A DNA stretch of 64,000 nucleotides from DATKWD01 sp963704815 (GCA_963704815.1 CAVPHU010000012.1:124001-188000); one strand, 5' to 3'; positions 37,576 to 46,683 are shown, numbered from the stretch's first letter. Notes: generated by a model not told the origin, from the sequence alone. Made by a program: numbers and translations.

Positions 37576-38459
37576 GTGCCGATCAACGACGACGAGCTGG
37601 CCGAGCTCGAACGCGACGTCGGGGCCGCGCTCGCCCGAGGTGAAGACACAGGGCTGCCGGGTCCTGGGCCACGGTGAGATCTCGCTCGTGCTCGGTTGGC
37701 CCGATGATGCACCGCAATGGGCCTGCAAACGTCTCCCACCGTTCGGTGATCGCGCGGCGGCCGCCGCCTACGAGGCGACCTTCCACCGCTACGTCGGCGA
37801 ACTGGCTGCCCGGGGTGTCGACGTCGTCGACTCGGAGACTCGCCACGTCGAGGCTTCCGGGGGCGGGGTGGCGGTCTACTGCGTCCAGCGGGTCCTTGCG
37901 CCCGACACCCTGGCGACCCACGTCGTCCGCACCGACCCGTCCCGAGCCGATGCCGTGTTCGAGGCGCTGGTCGATCACGTCGTCGAGGTCGTCGACGAGC
38001 GCGTCGGCCTCGACGCCCAGCTGTCCAACTGGGCGGTGGCGGAGTCGGGGTTGTCGTATCTCGACGTCACCACCCCGCTGCTCCGGACGGCCGAGGGCCT
38101 CGATGAGCTCGACACGGGCGTCTTCCTCGGCCTCGTTGCCCTGGTTGCTGCGGCGGCCGGTCGGGCGGTTCGTGATCCCGGGCGTGGTCGAGCGCTACCA
38201 CCGGCCCCGCACGGTGGTCCTCGACCTCGCGGCGAACCTGATCAAGGAGCAGCTCGACCAGCACATCCCGACCGTGCTCCGGCTCGCGGCAGGCCGAATC
38301 GACCCGCCGCTCGACGAGGCCGGGGTGCGGGCCGACTACCGATCCGATGCCCGGACGTGGGGTGCGCTCCAGGCCGTGCGCCGCATCGATCGATCCTGGC
38401 AGCGCCGGGTTCGAGGGCGCACGTATCCGTTTCTGCTGCCCGACCGCATCGACCGTTGA
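37576..38459 (+). CDS. Kinase-like (APH/protein-kinase-fold) protein, possibly DUF6206, two frameshifts
   Basis: GTG 37576 starts PINDDELAELERDVGAALARG. At about 37661 one extra C moves the frame to RVLGHGEISLVLGWP and WACKRLPPFGDRAAAAAYEA, which look like the glycine-rich loop and ATP-binding Lys of a kinase lobe. Later GLDAQLSNWAVAESGLSYLDVTTP resembles the catalytic loop (Asp, Asn) and metal-binding Asp. Another shift near 38125 leads to LPWLLRRPVGRFVIPGVVER and the end TYPFLLPDRIDR. About 294 residues. It resembles actinobacterial proteins named DUF6206; the kinase fold is my inference. Confidence 0.6.
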
Positions 38460-38469
38460 TCGAACCCGC

Positions 38470-39670
38470 TCAGCGGTCGGCCCGGGCGAGGCGTCCCGGG
38501 AGCGATGGGATGGCGATCCGGTCGGAGAACCGGGTGGCCAGCGGTCCGAGGATCGCCGTGATGAGTACGTAGGTGGCGGCCAGGGCACCCAGTTGTGGGC
38601 CGTCGGCGAGGTCGGCACCGAGCGCGGCGATGACGATCGAGAACTCGCCGCGGGCGATCAGCACGGTTCCGGCACGCAGCCGACCTCGCTTCGCCACCCC
38701 GATGCCGTCGCGCCGCATACCAGCCGGTGGCCACCTTGGTCACCGTCGTGACCCGCGGCGAGCAGCAACGCCCACCCGGCCACGTCGACGAGGTCGGCCG
38801 GGTCGATCTGGAACGAGAAGAACAGGAAGAAGGTGGCGGCGAAGAGGTCGCGGAGCGGCGAGATCAGCTGCATGGCTCGCTCCTCGGTCTTCCCCGACAG
38901 CGCCAGGCCGACGAGGAAGGCACCGATGGCGCCCGACACCTCGAACTGCTGGGCCACGCCGGCGACCAGCAGCACGAGGCCGAAGACCGCGAGGAGCAGT
39001 GACTCGTCCGAGCCGCCGCCAGGCTGTCGCTGAGCCGACGCCCCGTAGCGGAGCGCCGCCAGCATGATGACGGCCACGACGAGCCGGCGATGGCCGACGC
39101 TGGCTCGCGTCTCGGCCACGGTTCCGCCCACGATCGAGCGCAGCGACCACGCGGGAGGTAGACCGCCATGGCCAGGTCTTCGATGACCAGCAGGTTGAGG
39201 ACCAGCGGGCGTTTCGCGGAAGCCCAGCCGTGCCGAGGTCGGCGAGCACCTTCGGACACGACACCCGACGACGAGATCCAGGTCACGCCGCCCAGCAGCA
39301 CCGAGCTGAGAGGCGACCAGTCGAGCAACAGTCCGAGCAGCACGCCGGGTGTGGCGTTGAGCACCATGTCGACGAGGCCTGCGGGACACCGGTTCGCAGC
39401 CCCTCGCGCAGCTCGACGTCGCTGTACTCGAGACCGAGGGTGAACAGCAGCAGCAGGACACCGATCTCGGCCGCGAGCGAGACGAACTCCTCGCTGACGT
39501 CGAGTTGCGGAGACCACCTTCGCCGAAGGCGAGTCCTGCGATGAGGTAGAGCGGGACGGCGGTGATGCCGAGGCGGCCGGCCACGCGTGCCAGCAGGTGC
39601 CGAGCCCGAACACGACGGCGCCGACCTCGATGAACGCGAGGGCGGTCTCGGTCGAACCTGCGGCGAACAT
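38470..39670 (-). pseudogene. CPA2-type cation:proton antiporter, many frameshifts
   Basis: Reads from ATG 39670 as ETALAFIEVGAVVFGLG, then VAGRLGITAVPLYLIAGLAF, EFVSLAAEIGVLLLLFTLGL, NATPGVLLGLLLDWSPLSSV, TWISSSGVVS, VLNLLVIEDLAMAVYLP, EVSGAIGAFLVGLALSGKTE, LFAATFFLFFSFQIDPADLV and finally RAGTVLIARGEFSIVIAALG. These are the helices of a KefB/KhtU-like Na+(K+)/H+ antiporter. At least seven single-base shifts fall between 38710 and 39600. Every membrane segment is preserved, which argues for sequence error. It follows a TrkA-C subunit gene, as in khtTU. Confidence 0.75.
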
Positions 39671-39681
39671 CGGGGTGGTCG

Positions 39682-40164
39682 TCAGGGTCTCAGCAGTTGG
39701 CGGAGCGAGGCGAGTCCCTCGAGGGTGCCGACCGCGACCACGACGTCGCCGGCGGTGAACGCGAACTCGGGACCGGGCGCCGGAACCGACGAGCCGTCGC
39801 GCATCACGGCGACGATCGAAGCGCCGGTCTTGGTTCGGAATGCGCCTTCGCCGATCGTCGTGTCGATGGCGGGCGAGTCGACCGGCAGCTCGACCCACTC
39901 GATGCCCAGACCCTCGATCTCCTGCTGCACCGCGGCCACGGTCTCGGTGACGTGGCTGGCGCCGAGCAGCTCGGCCAGGGTCTGAGTGTCGCTCCCGGAC
40001 AGGCGGATCATCTCCGAGCACGAATCGGGATCGTCCTCGTCGTAGACGAGGATCTCCCGCCGGCCGTCGTGGTGGACGATGACCCCGACGTCCCGACCCG
40101 CCTGGGTCGTGAACTCGTGACGGACCCCGACCCCCGGAAGTTTGGTCTCTCGCACCTCGCTCAT
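39682..40164 (-). CDS. TrkA-C domain antiporter regulatory subunit (KhtT-like)
   Basis: A 160-residue soluble protein. The N-terminal half (VRETKLPGVGVRHEFTTQAG, REILVYDEDDPD) and C-terminal RCK_C/TrkA-C half (IEWVELPVDSPAIDTT, TGASIVAVMRDGSSVPAPGP, AGDVVVAVGTLEGLASL) match KhtT-type regulators, which bind nucleotide and gate the KhtU antiporter. ATG 40164 was chosen at the start of similarity. The antiporter starts 11 bp downstream, so the two are one operon. Confidence 0.85.
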   Translation of the reverse strand: MSEVRETKLPGVGVRHEFTTQAGRDVGVIVHHDGRREILVYDEDDPDSCSEMIRLSGSDTQTLAELLGASHVTETVAAVQQEIEGLGIEWVELPVDSPAIDTTIGEGAFRTKTGASIVAVMRDGSSVPAPGPEFAFTAGDVVVAVGTLEGLASLRQLLRP

Positions 40165-40258
40165 GGCATGAAGTCTGCCAAGCAAACCTGCGCGTCCCAC
40201 CCGGCGGACCCCTCTTCAGCACTTCCGCAGTCCGAAGGCAGGGTGCTAGACAACTCTG

Positions 40259-41557
40259 ATGTTGCGTCGCTTGCTGCCAGCGCTCGTCGTCTGCCTCGCT
40301 CTGGTCGCATTCAGCTGCGGCGGCGACGACGCTGAGCCCGCCTCCGACGAGTCGGGTGCCACCCCGAGCGGCGAGACCCCAGCCGACGAGCCCGCGGCCG
40401 AGCCGGCCGACTTCTCGGGTCGCGGGCCCTATGCGGTCGGGCAGATCGACCTCCTGCTCGACGACGAACACGTGGTTGCGGTGTTCTACCCGGTGGAGCC
40501 CGATGCGGTGACCTCCGATGCGCAGCCCTACTCCTATTCGGGAGAGGACGTGCTCGATCCGTCGATCACGTCGCTCCTGCCCGGCTCGCTGTCGGGTGAA
40601 GTCGCGCCTGCCGACACCTGGGTCGGGCTGCCCGCCAGCCCCGACGGCCCGTTCCCGGTGGTGCTGCACAGCCACGGCTTCTCGGGGAACGCCCGCTTCG
40701 GCAACCAGCACAACGCCGCGGTCGCCTCCTGGGGCTACGTCGTCGCGGCCGTCGATCACCCCGAGCGCGGACTGCGTTCCATCCTCGACAGCTTCGTGAA
40801 CGGCTCGGCCGACGATGGTGAGCGACCCGACGAGTTCCTCGACAGCGATCAGCTGATCGCCGCGCTCGACCTGCTGGCCGAGACGAACGAGGATGGCGAC
40901 TCTCCGATCCAGGGTGCCGTCGACTCCGAGCAGGTCGCGGCCGAGGGACACAGCGCCGGCGGGAGTGCCTCGGGCACCGCTGCCTACGAGGACCGGGTCG
41001 ACCTGTGGATCGGTCAGGCCCCCGGCACGCCACTCGAGCCCGGCACCGACCTCGATGCCTTCACCGAGGAAGTCACCGATGACGACGGTGAGACGGAGCG
41101 CCGGCTCGACCCGGCTGCGCTGTACGACGCCACGAGCCCGCCGGATGTTCCCTCGATGATCATCGCCGCCGAGGGCGACACGGTCATCGAGCTCGAACGG
41201 GTCGAGCAGACCTTCGACTGGCTCGACTCACCGAAGCGCCTCGTCGTCATCGCCGACAGCGGCCATGCCGTGTTCGTCGACCCATGTGTCCCGATTCGTG
41301 AGGAGGGTGGCCTCACCGTCTTCATCGAAGGCCTGGGCCTCGACCCGACCGAGGTCCCGCTCGTCGAACTCGGCGAGAACGGCTGCCTGCCGTCCGACAC
41401 CGATCCGCTGCTCGTGTGGGGCGTGATCGACCACTTGACGGTCGCTCAGCTCAACGAGGTGTTCGGTGACGATCCGGCGGTCGCGACGGCTTCGCTCGAC
41501 CCCATCTACGTCGCGACCACGTTCCCGGGCCTGATCCGCGAGCAGGTCAGCGCCTAG
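40259..41557 (+). CDS. Secreted lipoprotein alpha/beta hydrolase
   Basis: A 432-residue protein. The signal peptide LPALVVCLALVAFS precedes lipobox Cys20, followed by an acidic, Pro/Glu-rich linker of about 30 residues. The hydrolase has FPVVLHSHGFSGNARFGNQH (oxyanion), the nucleophile elbow AAEGHSAGGSASG and a probable catalytic His in DSGHAVFVDP. The layout resembles platelet-activating-factor acetylhydrolase or dienelactone hydrolase-like esterases. It is anchored outside the membrane. Substrate is unknown. Intact, ATG 40259. Confidence 0.87.
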   Translation: MLRRLLPALVVCLALVAFSCGGDDAEPASDESGATPSGETPADEPAAEPADFSGRGPYAVGQIDLLLDDEHVVAVFYPVEPDAVTSDAQPYSYSGEDVLDPSITSLLPGSLSGEVAPADTWVGLPASPDGPFPVVLHSHGFSGNARFGNQHNAAVASWGYVVAAVDHPERGLRSILDSFVNGSADDGERPDEFLDSDQLIAALDLLAETNEDGDSPIQGAVDSEQVAAEGHSAGGSASGTAAYEDRVDLWIGQAPGTPLEPGTDLDAFTEEVTDDDGETERRLDPAALYDATSPPDVPSMIIAAEGDTVIELERVEQTFDWLDSPKRLVVIADSGHAVFVDPCVPIREEGGLTVFIEGLGLDPTEVPLVELGENGCLPSDTDPLLVWGVIDHLTVAQLNEVFGDDPAVATASLDPIYVATTFPGLIREQVSA

Positions 41558-41573
41558 GTCGGGCTCGGTCAGG

Positions 41574-42005
41574 TCAGAATTCGGGCGCCCCTGGGTCTGC
41601 CGGAACGACGTAGACCGCCTGCACCTTCGAGGTGGGGTACTCGGTGTCGAGATCGACGGCCACCTCGCCGAGCGTCACCCCACCGGAGGTGGTGCGCTTG
41701 TCCTCGGCCAGTGAGAACCAGAGCTCCTCGCCGACCTTCACGTCGTAGGGCCGGCTGAGCAGCACGTCGGGGTCCTCGCCGGTGGCGTCGAGGCCGAAGC
41801 ACGCCATGCGGAACCCTCCACCGGGAACGGCGACGTGTTCTTGACCGAGGTAGATGGGGACGAACACATACGCCGAACTCGCGGTCTCGACCACCACGGC
41901 CGATCCTGCCAGATGTGCCTTGGCCCAGTTCACCTCGTCGGCCGGCCGACCGTGGGAGCGGTAGCCGGCGAACAGCCGCTGGTGTTCGGTGCTCATGCTG
42001 CTCAT
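41574..42005 (-). CDS. Hypothetical protein
   Basis: A 143-residue protein from ATG 42005 (ATG 41996 is also possible). It has no signal peptide or membrane segment. Beta-rich segments such as SAVVVETASSAYVFVPIYLG and DVLLSRPYDVKVGEELWFSL suggest a small beta-sandwich or barrel. No family was recognised. It converges on the lipoprotein gene with 16 bp between them. Confidence 0.6.
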   Translation of the reverse strand: MSSMSTEHQRLFAGYRSHGRPADEVNWAKAHLAGSAVVVETASSAYVFVPIYLGQEHVAVPGGGFRMACFGLDATGEDPDVLLSRPYDVKVGEELWFSLAEDKRTTSGGVTLGEVAVDLDTEYPTSKVQAVYVVPADPGAPEF

Positions 42006-42225
42006 GGATCCACCACACCCCGAGTGTTCCACTCCTGCCGCCGTCCGCCGAAACGCCGGCACGCTGCCACCGTCGTGCCCAGTCCGTGGCCGGTGAGGTC
42101 CGATCGTCCCGATGGTTCTGTCACGAACCAGGGCTGAGCCCTCCGCCGTCGATCGGCGAAGCGCGACAACGCCGGCTGGCGTACGGTCGGTGCGACTTCA
42201 CCGCCGACCCAGGGGGGAACGGACG

Positions 42226-42753
42226 ATGTGTGCAGACCTCGCCGGCGCGTTCGGGTTCTCGGCGGCTGACGTCGAGCACAACCGGGTGGGTCAGCTGTCG
42301 AGGGCACAGGTGGCTCGACTCCGTCGGCAGATGCGGCGCAACCGTATCGTCTACGCGCTGCTGGCCGTGGTGTCGGCCGCCGTGTCGGTCGGGCTCCTGC
42401 TTCCGGTGGTCGACGATGGCATCGAAGGCCGGTTCGGCTTCCTGATCGGCGGGATCGTCGCGGGCGCGGGGGCGCTGCTGTTCGCTTCGGGGCTGATCGA
42501 GAAGCCCGATGTCCAGGTCCGGGTCGCAGAAGGGCGGGCCCAGTTCGTCGAGGGCGAGGACGACGATCTCGACGGTGACGGGCACGTCGTGTCCACCTCG
42601 ATCACGACGTTGTTGCTGGTCGAGGGCGAGTCCTTCGATGTCACCCCGGCGCAGATCGAGGCCATCGACACCGGCCATCTCTACCGCGTGTACCACCGGC
42701 AGGGACCCGACCCGATTCTCTCGGTGGAGTACGTGAGTCCACCGCCCGACTGA
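42226..42753 (+). CDS. Membrane protein with two transmembrane helices
   Basis: A 175-residue protein preceded by AGGGGGGAA. The N-terminal 40 residues are cytoplasmic (GQLSRAQVARLRRQMRRNR), two helices follow (IVYALLAVVSAAVSVGLLLP; FLIGGIVAGAGALLFASGLI), and an 80-residue C-terminal soluble domain ends HRQGPDPILSVEYV. The family is unknown; the helix-turn-helix-membrane layout resembles small stress or sensor proteins. Intact. Confidence 0.7.
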   Translation: MCADLAGAFGFSAADVEHNRVGQLSRAQVARLRRQMRRNRIVYALLAVVSAAVSVGLLLPVVDDGIEGRFGFLIGGIVAGAGALLFASGLIEKPDVQVRVAEGRAQFVEGEDDDLDGDGHVVSTSITTLLLVEGESFDVTPAQIEAIDTGHLYRVYHRQGPDPILSVEYVSPPPD

Positions 42754-42761
42754 GACGGTGG

Positions 42762-43445
42762 TCAGCGGGGCGGACCGAAGTGCACGCCGCCGAGGTCGAA
42801 GCCGGCGAGACCCGGGATCGCGACCTCGATCAGACGGTCAGGTCGATCGTCCGCCTCCACGAAGTCGATCGTCGCGCCCACGATCCGGACGATGGTGTCC
42901 TCGGCCGCCACCCCGAGGACCGACGCCCATCGCGCTGCCGTGGCCTGAGGGTCGGATGCGGTGAGGGTGATGGCAGCGATGGCCTCTGCGGTGATCGGCG
43001 GCGCGCCGCCGGTCCACGCCGGTCCGCACCACGGCCAGGACTCGTGCGGGGTGGCCTGGTCGAGGCTCAGGATCGCACCGCCGACATCGGCTGGGTGCAG
43101 GTGGATGCCCGAGATGCCGTCGACCTCGGCCTCGAAGATGGTTCGGACCCCGGCGTCTCGGACGAGTGATCGGTGGCGGTCGAGGTCGGCGACCTGGATG
43201 ATGACCATGTAGCCGCCATCTCCGCCGAGGCGCGTGAGGTGACGGCCGACCGCCGAGCCTGCGTCGCGCTCGGCGAGCAACTCCACGAACGAGTCACCCA
43301 CCGCGTGCAACGAGTTGACCGCGCCGAACACGGCGACGTCGGGGTCCTGATGGACGAACGGCAGCCCGGCATCGACGGCATCGGCGGTACGAGCGGCGAG
43401 ATCTCCGACGGCGACCACGACTTGGCGAACACGAGGAAGCTCCAC
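42762..43445 (-). CDS. VOC (glyoxalase/bleomycin-resistance fold) family protein
   Basis: A 227-residue protein with two vicinal-oxygen-chelate modules. The first starts VRQVVVAVGDLAARTADAVD and includes HAVGDSFVELLAE; the second has AITLTASDPQATAARWASVL and IDFVEADDRPDRLIEVAI. HLHPADVGGAILSLDQA is a typical metal/substrate strand. Possible roles are dioxygenase, isomerase or binding protein; the substrate is unknown. Start ATG 43445. Confidence 0.8.
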   Translation of the reverse strand: MELPRVRQVVVAVGDLAARTADAVDAGLPFVHQDPDVAVFGAVNSLHAVGDSFVELLAERDAGSAVGRHLTRLGGDGGYMVIIQVADLDRHRSLVRDAGVRTIFEAEVDGISGIHLHPADVGGAILSLDQATPHESWPWCGPAWTGGAPPITAEAIAAITLTASDPQATAARWASVLGVAAEDTIVRIVGATIDFVEADDRPDRLIEVAIPGLAGFDLGGVHFGPPR

Positions 43446-43486
43446 CTCGCCGAAGCTACCCAGATCAGCGGTACCCCAACGAGCTC

Positions 43487-44341
43487 TCAGGTGAAGGCCG
43501 GGGGAGCGTTGGTCGACCTCGACCGGGCGGCCGTGACGGCTTCCCTGCCCATGAGGACGACGAAGAACTGGGCCACGGCGATGCCGGCCATCGTGGCCCC
43601 GCCGGCCGTGCCGTGATGGAAGCTGATGACGAGGCCGGATGCCACGGCGAAGGCACCGAGGGCGATCGAGGTGATCATGATCGCCGGCACCCGTTGCACC
43701 AGCAACGACGCGGTGGCCGGCGGCCCGATGAGGAGCCCGAACACAAGGAGCGTCCCGATGGCCTGGAAGCTGGCGACGATGCTGAGGGCGAGGAGTCCGA
43801 GGAGTGCCGCCTGCGCGAGGCCGGGCCGCATCCCGAGCGTGACCGCCTTGTCGCGGTTGAACGTGAGGGCGAGAAACGGCCGGTAGAGCACGACCGTGGC
43901 CACCACGACGAAGGCGGCGGCGAGCGCCTGGCCGGCGATGTCGCTCCGGGTGACGCCGAGCACGTCGCCGAACAGCAGCGCCGTCACCTCGGTCGCGAAC
44001 GAGTCGGCCCGGGACACGATGATGATGCCGAGCGACAGCATCCCCACGAACAACAGCCCGATCCCGGTGTCCTCACGAACCGCGGTTCGCGACGAGACCA
44101 CCGTCACCAGACCGCTCATCAACAACGCGGCCACGAGCGCTCCGAGCACAGGGCTGAACCCCCACAGCACGGCGAGTGCGATTCCGGGAATCACGCCGTG
44201 GGCGAGGGCGTCACCGAGGAAGGCCAGACCCCGCAGCACGACCCACGTGCCGACCAGCGAAGTGGCCACCACGGCCACGAGGCTGCCGATCAGCGCCCGC
44301 TGCATGAAGGCCGGCTCGAACGCCTCGGTGATCAGGTCCAC
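43487..44341 (-). CDS. znuB: Zinc ABC transporter permease
   Basis: A 284-residue permease of the ABC-3 (ZnuB/MntB) family with about eight hydrophobic helices. Marks are GTWVVLRGLAFLGDALAHGV near the N-terminus, GIGLLFVGMLSLGIIIVSR, LLFGDVLGV, and ASFQAIGTLLVFGLLIGPPA. It forms the membrane channel for the binding protein encoded just upstream (9 bp away). Zinc is inferred from the His-rich binding protein and adjacent Zur-type regulator; manganese cannot be excluded. GTG start. Confidence 0.88.
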   Translation of the reverse strand: MDLITEAFEPAFMQRALIGSLVAVVATSLVGTWVVLRGLAFLGDALAHGVIPGIALAVLWGFSPVLGALVAALLMSGLVTVVSSRTAVREDTGIGLLFVGMLSLGIIIVSRADSFATEVTALLFGDVLGVTRSDIAGQALAAAFVVVATVVLYRPFLALTFNRDKAVTLGMRPGLAQAALLGLLALSIVASFQAIGTLLVFGLLIGPPATASLLVQRVPAIMITSIALGAFAVASGLVISFHHGTAGGATMAGIAVAQFFVVLMGREAVTAARSRSTNAPPAFT

Positions 44342-44350
44342 GGTGGGAGG

Positions 44351-45352
44351 CTACGAAGCTTCCGAGCCCAGCGCGGCGGCGATCCGCTCCGCGTTGGTCC
44401 GCATCAGCTCGAGGTAGGTCGCCCCGCCCGAGTCCTCGTCGCCGAGCGACTCGGAGAACAACACGACGACCGCCACCGGTCCGACCTCGTCCGCCACGAC
44501 CTGGGCCAGTTCGTCGGAGGCCGACTGCTCGACGAAGATCGCCGGGACACGTGCGGCTTCGATGGTGGCGGCCAGGTCGGCGAGGTCGGTGGCGCTGGCC
44601 GCCGCGTCGGTCGAGGTGCCTGGCACGACGGTTCCGATCACCGTAAACCCGTACCGGTCGGCCAGATACCCGAACACCTCGTGGTTGGTGACGAGCACCC
44701 GCTCGGTCTCGTCGAGTTGCGAGAACATCGCCTCGAGATCGCGGTCGAGCGCATCCAGTTCGCCGAGGTACGCGTCGGCCGACGCGTCGGACCGCGTCGT
44801 CGTCGAGGGTGTCCACTTCGGCGAGCAGGAAGTCCACGACCCCGTCGACCGCCTCGGCGGTGCGCATCGGGTCAGTGAAGAAGTGAGGGTCGAGCGACGT
44901 CCCGTCCTCGTCGCCGTGTTCATGATGGTCGCTCTCGCCCTCCTCGTCGTCGTGGTCGTCTTCGCCCTCGTGCGCATGGTGGTCGCCCTCGATGGCTCGC
45001 ACCGCGTCGATCGCCTCGAACGTCGGGACCCCATCGGCCGTCGCGCTGCTCGAGGACGTCGAGGAGCCCCTCCTCGAACCCACCTCCGTTGACGACCAGG
45101 ATGTCGGCCTGCTGGATGGTGTCGACGTCGCTGTGCGGATGCACCGAAGTCGTGTGGATCGATGCCCGGACCCATGATCGTGACGACCTCGACGTGGTCG
45201 CCGACGGCCTGGTCGATCACGTCACCGAGGATGCTGTGGGTCACGACGACCGTTGGTCTCGCATCTGAGGTCTCGGAGCTGTCGCCGCCACACGCCGCCA
45301 GCGCGACCGCGACCGTGGTCGCCACGGCGAGAAGCGGTCGGAGAGTGGGCAT
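44351..45352 (-). CDS. znuA: Zinc ABC transporter substrate-binding lipoprotein, about three frameshifts
   Basis: From ATG 45352 a signal peptide ends at lipobox Cys21 (VAVALAACGGD). Then come VVVTHSILGDVIDQAVGD and GPGIDPHDFGAS, with a shift at about 45150 into SDVDTIQQADILVVNGGGFE, another near 45045 into VPTFEAIDAVRAIEGDHHAH, and a third near 44795. The His/Asp/Glu-rich loop at about 44900-44990 is the ZnuA metal-capture loop, and FFTDPMRTAEAVDGVVDFLL, TERVLVTNHEVFGYLADRYG and SASDELAQVVADEVG follow. All metal ligands expected in the fold remain, favouring sequence error. Confidence 0.8.
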   Translation of the reverse strand: MPTLRPLLAVATTVAVALAACGGDSSETSDARPTVVVTHSILGDVIDQAVGDHVEVVTIMGPGIDPHDFGASAQRRRHHPAGRHPGRQRRWVRGGAPRRPRAARRPMGSRRSRRSTRCEPSRATTMRTRAKTTTTTRRARATIMNTATRTGRRSTLTSSLTRCAPPRRSTGSWTSCSPKWTPSTTTRSDASADAYLGELDALDRDLEAMFSQLDETERVLVTNHEVFGYLADRYGFTVIGTVVPGTSTDAAASATDLADLAATIEAARVPAIFVEQSASDELAQVVADEVGPVAVVVLFSESLGDEDSGGATYLELMRTNAERIAAALGSEAS

Positions 45353-45369
45353 GAACAGTGCCTCCAGAG

Positions 45370-45384
45370 TGAGAACCAATATCA
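45370..45384. promoter_or_regulatory. Zur-like box upstream of znuA
   Basis: On the minus strand TGATATTGGTTCTCA matches the actinobacterial Zur consensus TGAAAATCATTTTCA at 10 of 15 positions. It lies 17 bp upstream of the znuA start. Confidence 0.45.
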
Positions 45385-45432
45385 AAGAAGGCTAGAAGTT
45401 GCGACTGGCGGCGTGCAAGGCGAATCGAGAAT

Positions 45433-45447
45433 CGGAATCGTTTTCCG
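45433..45447. promoter_or_regulatory. Zur-like palindrome upstream of znuC
   Basis: CGGAATCGTTTTCCG is a palindrome with 5-bp arms (CGGAA/TTCCG) and a core close to the Zur consensus AATCATTTTC. It lies 15 bp before GTG 45463 in the divergent znuA-znuC region. Confidence 0.55.
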
Positions 45448-45462
45448 TTTAGGCTGATCCTC

Positions 45463-46202
45463 GTGCACGAGGGCCTGGAGATCTGCGACCTCCAGGTGCG
45501 CTACGGCGACCGGGTCGCGGTCGACGGGCTCGCCCTGTCGGTTCCGGCCGGCACGACCCTCGCGGTCATCGGTCCCAATGGGTCCGGCAAGTCGACACTG
45601 TTCCGGGCGATCGTCGGACTCAGCCGACCCTCGGCCGGGTCGATCGATCTCGGCGGTGGGCGCGTCGCCCTCGTCCTGCAGTCGACCGACGTCGATCAGG
45701 AGTGTGCCGATCACCGTGCGGGACACCGTCGCCATCGCCCGCTACGCGACCCTGGGGCTGCTGCGGCGTTTCGGGCCGGGGGACCGACAGGCGGTGCACG
45801 AAGCGATGGGTCGACTCGACGTCGAAGACCTGGCCGACCGGCAGCTGCATCACCTGTCGGGCGGTCAACGACAGCGGGTGCTGGTGGCCCAGGGGCTGGC
45901 CCAGGACGCGGAGATCCTGCTGCTCGACGAGCCGGTGACCGGGCTCGACGTCGTCTCACGTGAGCGCATCCTGGACGTCATCGACGAGGAACGATCGACG
46001 CGGACGGACCGTGATCATGACGACGCACGACCTCGAAGACGCCCGACGGTGCGACCAGGTGCTGCTCCTGGCCACCCGGCCGATCGCCGTCGGCACGCCG
46101 TCGCAGGTGCTCCGGGAGACGCACCTGCACGAGGCCTTCGGTGGCCGCGTGATGCGAGTCGGCGAGGAACTGGTGCTCGACGACCCCCATCATGCGCACT
46201 GA
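45463..46202 (+). CDS. znuC: Zinc ABC transporter ATP-binding protein, two frameshifts
   Basis: GTG 45463 leads to a Walker A, AVIGPNGSGKSTLFRAIVGL, and the Q-loop VALVLQSTDVD. An extra base near 45700 moves the frame to VPITVRDTVAIARYATLGLL, signature HLSGGQRQRVLVAQ and Walker B EILLLDEPVTGLD. A second shift near 45993 leads to GRTVIMTTHDLEDARRCDQV with the H-loop, and the end GEELVLDDPHHAH. About 246 residues joined. It powers import with ZnuA/ZnuB encoded divergently. Catalytic motifs are complete. Confidence 0.83.
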
Positions 46203-46248
46203 CGGCACGTACATTCTCATCGGTTCCCAATTCGAGTAGCGTGCCGGC

Positions 46249-46683
46249 GTGCCGACAGCCGAGCTCGACGACGAGGTGGCGATCCGCCTGCGGGCTGCTG
46301 CCCAGCGCTACACGCGTGGACGACGCCGCGTCGTGGCTGCGCTGCAGGCTGGCGGGCCGATGACGATCAACCAGATCCTCGAACGCGATGGCGCGCTGGC
46401 GCAGTCGAGCGTCTACCGGAACCTGACGGTGCTCGAAGAGGTCGGCGTGGTGTCGCGCATCGTCACCCGCGACGACTTCGCCCGCTACGAGCTGGCCGAG
46501 GATCTCACCGAGCACCACCACCACCTGATCTGCACCGAGTGCGGCGACGTGACCGACTTCTCGCTGCAACCCAAGGTGGAATCGGCGCTCGAGAAGGCGC
46601 TGGGGAGCGTCGCGCGCCGCTCCTCGTTCGTGGTCGAGGGCCACCGGCTCGACCTCGTCGGCGTGTGCCGAGACTGCGGCTGA
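46249..46683 (+). CDS. zur: Fur-family regulator, probably the zinc repressor Zur
   Basis: A 144-residue protein. The N-terminal winged helix (RYTRGRRRVVAALQAGGPMT, SVYRNLTVLEEVGVVSRI) is followed by the His-rich metal site EHHHHLICTECGDVTDF and the C-terminal CRDCG, giving two structural-zinc Cys pairs. It sits 46 bp after znuC and next to two Zur-like boxes, which identify zinc as the likely signal; Fur iron or Mur roles are less likely from context. GTG 46249. Confidence 0.85.
   Translation: MPTAELDDEVAIRLRAAAQRYTRGRRRVVAALQAGGPMTINQILERDGALAQSSVYRNLTVLEEVGVVSRIVTRDDFARYELAEDLTEHHHHLICTECGDVTDFSLQPKVESALEKALGSVARRSSFVVEGHRLDLVGVCRDCG

Noticed and set aside
36340..39670. Programmed frameshifting as the cause of the many frame changes
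   Set aside because: There are too many shifts in unrelated genes without a common slippery site. The only expected programmed case is IS3 OrfA-OrfB.
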